A stretch of DNA of 6,182 nucleotides, from assembly GCA_021787175.1 (NCBI GenBank), contig JAJYMF010000302.1, positions 1 through 6,182 on the forward strand. Direction: 5' to 3'. Positions 1 to 4,759 of this stretch are shown in pieces. Each line of letters opens with the position of its first letter. Positions within the stretch are counted from its first letter, which is position 1. The notes beneath the pieces were generated by a model that made no database searches, was not told the origin of the DNA, and saw nothing but the letters and a program-made list of their open reading frames with translations. Both the position numbers and the translations under genes were made by a program. This DNA comes from Pseudomonadota bacterium (GTDB taxonomy: Bacteria; Pseudomonadota; Gammaproteobacteria; Xanthomonadales; Rhodanobacteraceae).

Positions 1-961
1 TGGCCAGCGGGCCATACAGCACGTAGCTGTGACCGGTCACCCAGCCGACGTCGGCGGTGCACCAGACGACGTCGTCCTCGCGCAGGTCGAACACGCATTC
101 GTGGGTGTAGCTGGCGTAGACCAGATAGCCGCCGCTGGTGTGCAGCACGCCCTTGGGCTTGCCGGTCGAGCCGGAGGTGTAGAGGATGAACAGGGGATCC
201 TCGGCGCTCATCGGCTCGGGCGCGCATTCGCTGCCCTGGCTCTCGGTGACCACATGCCACCAGCGGTCGCGCGGGGCCTGCATCGCCACCGCGCCGCCGG
301 TACGACGCACCACCAGCACGGTCTCGACGCTGGTCGTGCCGGGGCGCGTCAGCGCCTCGTCGACGTTGGCCTTGAGCGCGATCTTCTTGCCGCCGCGCAG
401 GCCCTCGTCGGCGGTGATCACCAGCTTGCACTGCGAATCGGCGATGCGCCCGGCCAGCGAGTCCGGCGAGAAGCCGCCGAACACTACCGAGTGCACCGCG
501 CCGATGCGGGCGCAGGCCAGCATCGCCACCGCCGCCTCGGGGATCATCGGCAGATAGATCGCCACGCGGTCGCCCTTGCCGATGCCGAGGTGCCTGAGCG
601 CGTTGGCGGCGCGGCACACGTCGGCATGCAGCTCACGGTAGCTGATGCGGCGCGACTCGGCGGGGTCGTCGCCCTCGAAGATGATTGCGGTCTTGTCGCC
701 GCGCGGCGCCAGGTGCCGGTCGAGGCAGTTGGCGGCGACGTTGAGCACGCCGTCCTCGTACCAGCGGATGCGGAAGTCCTCGAGGCGAAACGACACGTCC
801 TTGATGCGCGTCGGCGGCCTGATCCAGTCCAGCCGCTGCGCGACGCGCGCCCAGAAGCCCTCGGGATCGCGCACCGATTCGGCATACAGGCGCTCGTAGT
901 CGCCGGCGCGCACGCGCGCGGCGGCGGCGAAGGCGGGCGGGACGGGATAGACCTTGGACAT
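1..961 (-). CDS. acs: Acetyl-CoA synthetase, N-terminal half (partial, cut by left edge)
   Basis: AMP-forming acetate-CoA ligase: acetate + ATP gives acetyl-AMP, then acetyl-CoA, in the cytoplasm. The first 320 codons are visible; the family is usually about 650 residues, so the rest, including the C-terminal domain with the regulatory acetylatable lysine, lies outside. Seen: an ACAS_N-type start (LDWIRPP near residue 45, then RWYEDG and NVAANCLDRHL), the stretch AAVAMLACARIGAVHSVVFG around 143-162, the ATP-binding loop YTSGSTGKPKG at 261-271, and WCTADVGWVTGHSY at 300-313. By alignment from memory with Salmonella Acs, W307 and T309 match pocket residues W309/T311, and R189 matches CoA-contacting R191; the R194 equivalent is K192, a conservative change. 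The ATG at 961 is preceded by AAGGAG at 6-nt spacing, and the N-terminus matches E. coli Acs in length. It is divergent from satP. Identity is near certain. Confidence 0.97.
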   Translation of the reverse strand, partial: MSKVYPVPPAFAAAARVRAGDYERLYAESVRDPEGFWARVAQRLDWIRPPTRIKDVSFRLEDFRIRWYEDGVLNVAANCLDRHLAPRGDKTAIIFEGDDPAESRRISYRELHADVCRAANALRHLGIGKGDRVAIYLPMIPEAAVAMLACARIGAVHSVVFGGFSPDSLAGRIADSQCKLVITADEGLRGGKKIALKANVDEALTRPGTTSVETVLVVRRTGGAVAMQAPRDRWWHVVTESQGSECAPEPMSAEDPLFILYTSGSTGKPKGVLHTSGGYLVYASYTHECVFDLREDDVVWCTADVGWVTGHSYVLYGPLA

Positions 962-997
962 GGCGTGCTCCTTCTCGGCTGGCGGCGCTGCCGCGCC

Positions 998-1024
998 CGG
1001 GGTCGACGCGCGACGCGCGCCCCG
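998..1024 (-). other. Possible hairpin in the acs leader
   Basis: An outer CGGGG/CCCCG stem (998-1002 with 1020-1024) encloses an inner CGCGC-GAC-GCGCG stem-loop (1007-1019), with a 4-nt bulge between. It lies 37 to 63 bases upstream of the acs start and could fold in the leader RNA if transcription begins further upstream. In DNA this GC-rich such pairings arise easily by chance, so no function is claimed. Confidence 0.25.
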
Positions 1025-1067
1025 AGCAGACAACACTAGTCGTGCAAGCCCGACGACCAAGTGGACT

Positions 1068-1086
1068 TTAGTCGAATGTCGACCAA
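1068..1086. promoter_or_regulatory. 19-bp dyad, candidate operator for acs and satP
   Basis: TTAGTCGAATGTCGACCAA reads as TTaGTCGA-ATG-TCGACcAA: inverted half-sites with 7 of 8 positions matching and a perfect GTCGA/TCGAC core. It is the most AT-containing and most symmetric part of the intergenic region, centred about 116 bp from the acs start and 193 bp from the satP start. Established knowledge: in several gammaproteobacteria acs is activated by the CrbS/CrbR two-component system, which can also control acetate transporters. I cannot recall the CrbR consensus well enough to compare, so the binding protein is left open. Confidence 0.4.
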
Positions 1087-1269
1087 GGGCGTATAGCCAG
1101 CGTGACGGTCAGCGCCGATGCTCGAACGCACTGTTCGGGGCAGAGACAGTGCGGCGCGAATCCGGCAGCACAGCCCGCCGGCGCGCGGATGTCCTCTCGG
1201 CATTGCTGCGAGCCGCTTCGGCCCGAGCCCCGCGACGCGCTCTAGATTTCCTCACCACGGAGACCACCG

Positions 1270-1833
1270 ATGGACAACCGACTGGCCAATCCTGCCCCGC
1301 TGGGGCTTGCCGGATTTGCGCTCACGACCTGGATGCTGAGTCTGATCAACGCCGGTTTCGCCAGCGCCGACGGCATGGGCATGGTGCTGGCGCTGGCGTT
1401 TGCGTTCGGCGGCACGGCACAGTTCGTCGCCGGCGTCACCGAACTCAAGCGCGGCAACACCTTCGGCATGACCGCGTTTTGCGGCTACGGCGCGTTCTGG
1501 TGGTCGTTCGCGCTGTTCGTGCAGTTCCTGCACGGCAGCACGCCGGCCGCGTTCGTCGGCTGGTACCTGTTCATGTGGGGCGTGTTCACGCTGTACATGC
1601 TGATCGCCGCGCTGAAGCTCAACCGCGCGCTGCAGCTGGTCTTCCTGGTGCTGGTGATCACCTTCTGGCTGCTGGCCGCCGGCGAGTGGACGGGCTCCGC
1701 TTCGCTGCATGCGTTCGGCGGTTACGGCGGTCTGATCACCGCGCTGCTGGCGTTCTATCTGTCGGCGGCCGAGGTCATCAACGAAACCCACGGCAAGGTC
1801 GTGCTGCCGATCGGCGCGCCCGCGCCGCATTGA
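1270..1833 (+). CDS. satP: SatP-like acetate/succinate permease (GPR1/FUN34/YaaH family)
   Basis: Inner-membrane carrier or channel for acetate and related short carboxylates; 187 residues, equal to the usual bacterial length (E. coli SatP is 188). The family signature NPAPLGL is at residues 7-13, followed by GFALTTWMLSLINAG; GGTAQFVAGVTELKRGNTFG at 47-66 matches the E. coli segment with GGIAQIFAG and KKGNTFG; the C-terminal end GKVVLPIG (175-182) matches GRTVLPIG. Six hydrophobic segments are evident, roughly 9-28, 36-57, 66-88, 94-114, 118-137 and 146-167. The ATG at 1270 has GGAG 7 nt upstream and places the signature at the normal distance from the N-terminus. Being divergent from acs, it makes an uptake-plus-activation pair for acetate. 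It is probably monocistronic, ending just before a GC hairpin. Substrate range (acetate versus succinate) cannot be told from sequence. Confidence 0.95.
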   Translation: MDNRLANPAPLGLAGFALTTWMLSLINAGFASADGMGMVLALAFAFGGTAQFVAGVTELKRGNTFGMTAFCGYGAFWWSFALFVQFLHGSTPAAFVGWYLFMWGVFTLYMLIAALKLNRALQLVFLVLVITFWLLAAGEWTGSASLHAFGGYGGLITALLAFYLSAAEVINETHGKVVLPIGAPAPH

Positions 1834-1841
1834 ACGTCACG

Positions 1842-1870
1842 CCGCCGCGCGCCGTTCCGGCGCGCGGCGG
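1842..1870 (+). terminator. GC hairpin after satP, probable terminator
   Basis: A perfect 13-bp stem (CCGCCGCGCGCCG with CGGCGCGCGGCGG) with a 3-nt TTC loop starts 8 nt after the satP stop. It is followed only by TT and then GCAGGGG, so the U-tract is poor. It is very stable, and its position between convergent genes fits transcription termination, perhaps in both directions or with help from Rho. Confidence 0.6.
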
Positions 1871-1892
1871 TTGCAGGGGCCCATCTGTCGCG

Positions 1893-1911
1893 TGCCGTCG
1901 CAACGACGGCA
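1893..1911 (-). terminator. Hairpin directly after the small membrane protein gene
   Basis: A perfect 8-bp stem (TGCCGTCG with CGACGGCA) with a 3-nt loop abuts the stop codon of the minus-strand gene. There is no T-run after it in that direction. A weak terminator or 3'-end-stabilising hairpin is inferred from its position, which mirrors the hairpin after convergent satP. Confidence 0.4.
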
Positions 1912-2160
1912 TCAGGCGCTATCGTCCGATGGTGCGCCGTGCGCGGGCGATTTCAGCGACGCCTTGAGCGCCGCGATCTGCTGATCTGAAAGCTGCTCGT
2001 CGCGCGAACGGTCCGCGATGCGCGCCTGTGCGAAAGCGAACACCGAAGCCAGCGCGCCCAGCAGCAGCAAGGCCAGACCCAGACCCAGCCGCGCCGGCGT
2101 GTGCGCGGACAGCGCCAGCAGCAAACCGAACACGGTCAAAGCAAGCAGCAGCCAGCGCAT
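1912..2160 (-). CDS. Small two-helix membrane protein of unknown function
   Basis: 82 residues. I do not recognise a characterised family. Seen: two hydrophobic helices, about 3-20 (WLLLALTVFGLLLALSAH) and 25-47 (LGLGLALLLLGALASVFAFA), joined by a short HTPAR turn, then a charged C-terminal tail of about 35 residues (AQARIADRSRDEQLSDQQIAALKASLK) that looks partly helical. Arg residues at position 2 and after helix 2 suggest both ends are cytoplasmic with a short periplasmic hairpin. The ATG at 2160 is preferred: an in-frame TTG at 2187 would add nine polar residues and has no Shine-Dalgarno sequence. Even for the ATG only a weak GGAT is seen. Support for being real: the product has a clean membrane topology, a hairpin follows the stop, and no better gene lies on the other strand. 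It is convergent with satP and divergent from the receptor gene. No function is assigned. Confidence 0.7.
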   Translation of the reverse strand: MRWLLLALTVFGLLLALSAHTPARLGLGLALLLLGALASVFAFAQARIADRSRDEQLSDQQIAALKASLKSPAHGAPSDDSA

Positions 2161-2211
2161 GGCGGATCCGGCATCAATGGGCGGCAACGTACGAAGAAAT
2201 AAACCGCCCGT

Positions 2212-2229
2212 ATGTCATATGCAAGTCAT
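2212..2229 (+). promoter_or_regulatory. Pho-box-like direct repeat upstream of the TonB receptor
   Basis: ATGTCAT-ATGC-AAGTCAT: two 7-bp units, 11 bp apart, matching the enterobacterial PhoB half-site CTGTCAT at 6 and 5 of 7 positions, each with the GTCAT core intact and the canonical 4-bp spacer. A further isolated CTGTCAC is at 2241-2247 but out of the 11-bp phase. The site lies about 65 bp before the receptor start. Against it: no good -10 is seen at the expected distance downstream. The downstream phosphodiesterase gives the site biological sense. It remains a candidate. Confidence 0.35.
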
Positions 2230-2294
2230 CTGGAACGCCGCTGTCACGGCAGTCGTCGAACCTCGTCGGGATCTTTCAACCGGGGTTCTCGACC

Positions 2295-4661
2295 ATGCCT
2301 GCATCGCACCGCTTCTTGTGCCGTCACCACCTCGCGCTGGTGATCGCCGCCGCGCTCGTCAGTACGCACGCTTTTGCGGCCGATCAGCCCGCACCGCAGG
2401 ACAGTGCCGTCGAGCGGCTGCACAAGGTCGTCGTCGCCGGCAAGAAAACGCAGAGCATCGGACTCAAGAGCCTGAGCCAGAAGTCGATCTTCAAGTCGGC
2501 CTTCGGCGACAAGGTGCTCGATCGCCAGCAGCTCAAGTCGGCCGGGCCGGTCGGCGGCGCGGCGCAGGCGCTGACCTTCGCGCCGGGCGTGAGCGTCAGC
2601 GGCTACGGCCAGACCGGTGCGACCAAGGCCTCGATCAGCGTCAACGGCCTCAAGCAGGGCTGGGGCGGCTTTTCCGGCGGCAGCATCGATGACGGCAGCA
2701 TCGCGGTCAGCTTCGACGGCGTGCCGATGATCAACGCCGCCACCGGCCTGTGGGAAACGCCGCAGCTGCCGCAGACCGGCCTGCTGCAGGGCGCGCGCGT
2801 CACCTACGGCCCAGGCAATCCCGAGGACCGCTGGTACAACAACATCGGCGGCGCGATCGCCTTCGTCCCGGTGCAGCCCGCCGCCGAGCGCGGCGGCGAC
2901 ATCGCGCTGACCTATGGCAGCTTCAATACGCGCAACGTCGTATTCAATCTGCAGACCGGCGACGTCGGCGGCTGGGAGACCGTGATCGCCGGCGGCTACG
3001 GCAAGGCCGACAACTTCCGCCGCTCGTCCGACGGCTATGCCTGGCCCAGCAAGAACTTCGCCGCCTTCGTCAAGACGCGCAAGACCTTCGGCAACGGCAG
3101 CATCAGCTTTGGCGGCTACCTCGGCGATGGCCACGGCTGGCGGCCGACACCGATTCCGATGACTCCGGTGCCGGGCATCGGAGTCAACGGCCAGGACGCC
3201 AACGGCAACCCGAATCCGGGGCCGCTGCTGAGCCAGCAGACCACCGGCTACTACAGCGCACTCAACGAGAACGTCTGGGCCAAGAACGACTACAACCGCA
3301 CCTGGCTGGTCTATGCCAAGCAGAACCTGCAACTCGACGATCGCGTCAGCCTGCACAATCTGACCTGGTATCGCCGCGGCGATCGCCTGCACATCCACTA
3401 CAACAACTACGTCGCCAACCCCAGCAATCTGTACGAGCGCAACAACCCGTTTTCGCACATGTATGGCGACAAGCTGTGGAGCGAGATCGCCCTGCCCTAC
3501 AACGACATCGCGCTGGGCGGCTATTTCATCAACACGACCTACAACTCGCGCAACGCCTTCTACAACCCCAACGCACCCTACTTCGGCTCCTACCTGGTGC
3601 CGAACGACCACTTCCGCAGCAACTACTGGTACATCACCAACCTCGCCGCCTTCGTGCAGGACACCATCACCCCGGTGCAGGGTTTCAGCGTGACCCCGGG
3701 CCTGCGCGCGGTCAACTTCCACACCGACTACTACCCCCGCGGCAACGTCGACTTCGCCGCGGCCAACGCGCTGTATCCCGGCAACAACCAGGGCAAGCTG
3801 CCGGCAGCCTCGACCAACTACGACAAGCTCGAGCCCTCGCTCAACGCGCGCTGGCAGCCCACGAGCTGGCTGGCGGTGTACGGCAACTGGGGCACGGCCT
3901 ACCGCCTGCCGCAGGTCGGCGGCGGCGGCGGTCTGTATCAGAAGCAGCCGGTGGGTGGCGACATTCTCGAAAAGGGCGTCGAGGTCCAGGCCGGCCTCAA
4001 GATGCACTGGCTGCAGGCGGGTGGCTTCCATGACGTGCTGGTCAACGTCAACTACTACCGCATGCACTTCAGCAACCAGTTCATCGGCGTCACCAGCGGC
4101 AACGGCCAGTTCCTCGGTCTCGGAACGGGTGACTCGGTCTATCACGGCTTCAATCTGTCCGCCGAGGGTGCCGTGGGGCGCCTGCATCTTTTCAGCAACG
4201 CCAACCTCGAACAGGCGCACTTCAGCAACTACGACTTCAACGGCACCAACTACGACGGCCTGCCGGTGTCGTATGTGCCGAAGACGACTTTCAACGTCGG
4301 CGCCTACTGGCGCTATGTCCTCGGCAGCGTGGTGCTGAAGCCGCGCGCCTGGTACCAGTACGTCGGTGCCCAGCACGTCTTCGACAACAACCTCGGCGCG
4401 CCCAGCCAGCAGACCATGCCGTCCTACGGCCTGCTCAACCTGGCACTGGGCGCGGACCTGCCGACTGGCCTGCTGGGCAATGCCGTCCAGGCGATCAGCG
4501 TCAACGTCGAAATCATGAATGCGCTGAACAGGCGCTACAACGCCTTCGAGGAACTGTCGGCCGGCGGCCTGTACAACACCGCGCCGACCTCCGTGGGCTA
4601 TCCGCTGGTGCTGCCGGGGGCGCCGCGCGCCTTCTACGTCACGCTCGACATCAAGTTCTGA
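2295..4661 (+). CDS. TonB-dependent outer-membrane receptor, substrate unknown
   Basis: 788-residue outer-membrane active transporter driven by TonB-ExbB-ExbD. Domains in order: Sec signal peptide 1-28 (hydrophobic LALVIAAALVSTHAFA, likely cut after AFA); short N-terminal extension with a TonB-box-like HKVVVAG at 43-49; plug about 60-192, with SISVNGLKQGWGG, VSFDGVPM and YGPGNPEDRWYNNIGGAIAF ending near 190; then a Tyr/Asn-rich 22-strand-type barrel to the C-terminal LDIKF, whose terminal Phe is the usual BAM recognition signal. There is no extra N-terminal signalling domain of the FecA type. The ATG at 2295 is the only one in frame that gives a signal peptide; the reading frame stays open upstream to about 2028 but lacks such sequence. 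Only a weak GGGG lies 9 nt upstream. A candidate Pho box precedes it; a terminator and then a phosphodiesterase gene follow on the same strand. The ligand could be a siderophore, or a phosphorylated compound as the context hints; sequence alone does not decide. Confidence 0.93.
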   Translation: MPASHRFLCRHHLALVIAAALVSTHAFAADQPAPQDSAVERLHKVVVAGKKTQSIGLKSLSQKSIFKSAFGDKVLDRQQLKSAGPVGGAAQALTFAPGVSVSGYGQTGATKASISVNGLKQGWGGFSGGSIDDGSIAVSFDGVPMINAATGLWETPQLPQTGLLQGARVTYGPGNPEDRWYNNIGGAIAFVPVQPAAERGGDIALTYGSFNTRNVVFNLQTGDVGGWETVIAGGYGKADNFRRSSDGYAWPSKNFAAFVKTRKTFGNGSISFGGYLGDGHGWRPTPIPMTPVPGIGVNGQDANGNPNPGPLLSQQTTGYYSALNENVWAKNDYNRTWLVYAKQNLQLDDRVSLHNLTWYRRGDRLHIHYNNYVANPSNLYERNNPFSHMYGDKLWSEIALPYNDIALGGYFINTTYNSRNAFYNPNAPYFGSYLVPNDHFRSNYWYITNLAAFVQDTITPVQGFSVTPGLRAVNFHTDYYPRGNVDFAAANALYPGNNQGKLPAASTNYDKLEPSLNARWQPTSWLAVYGNWGTAYRLPQVGGGGGLYQKQPVGGDILEKGVEVQAGLKMHWLQAGGFHDVLVNVNYYRMHFSNQFIGVTSGNGQFLGLGTGDSVYHGFNLSAEGAVGRLHLFSNANLEQAHFSNYDFNGTNYDGLPVSYVPKTTFNVGAYWRYVLGSVVLKPRAWYQYVGAQHVFDNNLGAPSQQTMPSYGLLNLALGADLPTGLLGNAVQAISVNVEIMNALNRRYNAFEELSAGGLYNTAPTSVGYPLVLPGAPRAFYVTLDIKF

Positions 4662-4684
4662 GCCGACGTCGGATCGATCCGGTC

Positions 4685-4719
4685 GGGCCGAGGCGCAGGG
4701 ATGCGCGTCGGCCCTTTTT
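4685..4719 (+). terminator. Strong intrinsic terminator after the TonB receptor
   Basis: GGGCCGAGGCGCA and TGCGCGTCGGCCC pair as 7 bp, one mismatch, then 5 bp, with a GGGA loop, followed at once by TTTTT (4715-4719). It is a textbook Rho-independent terminator 23 nt after the receptor stop, and lies between two same-strand genes only 98 bp apart. Confidence 0.88.
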
Positions 4720-4759
4720 CGGCTGCGCGCGTCCGTGCGTCGCGGCGGGAAAGCACCCC

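Larger units (their letters stand above)
962..1269. other. Shared acs-satP intergenic region
   Basis: 308 bp without a credible gene separates two divergent start codons, so both promoters must lie here. It holds the acs ribosome binding site (AAGGAG just beyond 961), the satP ribosome binding site (GGAG at 1259-1262, 7 nt before the ATG), a 19-bp dyad at 1068-1086, and two short direct repeats: CGACCAAG at 1054-1061 and 1080-1087, and TAGTCG at 1037-1042 and 1069-1074. A weak -10-like TATAGC sits at 1092-1097 on the plus strand, without a convincing -35 at normal spacing, which would suit activator-dependent promoters. I see nothing distinct between about 1100 and 1250. Confidence 0.7.

Noticed and set aside
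29..1039. 336-codon plus-strand open frame over acs
   Set aside because: His/Ala/Gly/Arg-rich antisense shadow; the opposite strand encodes acetyl-CoA synthetase with almost continuous conserved motifs.
1195..1220. Possible sigma-54 promoter (GG...GC pattern) upstream of satP
   Set aside because: The TGGCAC and TTGCA elements are not both present at the required spacing; the match is only to single dinucleotides in GC-rich DNA.
954..1967. 337-codon plus-strand open frame spanning the intergenic region and satP
   Set aside because: Out of frame with satP and strongly Arg-rich; satP has the family signature and a good ribosome binding site.
2161..2187. TTG start at 2187 for the small membrane protein
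   Set aside because: It adds nine residues with no hydrophobic or targeting character and has no Shine-Dalgarno sequence; the ATG at 2160 starts right at the first helix.
2028..2294. N-terminal extension of the receptor frame upstream of 2295
   Set aside because: It would bury the signal peptide behind 89 Pro/Arg-rich residues, overlap the opposite-strand small gene and contain the Pho-box-like site; the ATG at 2295 is the natural start.
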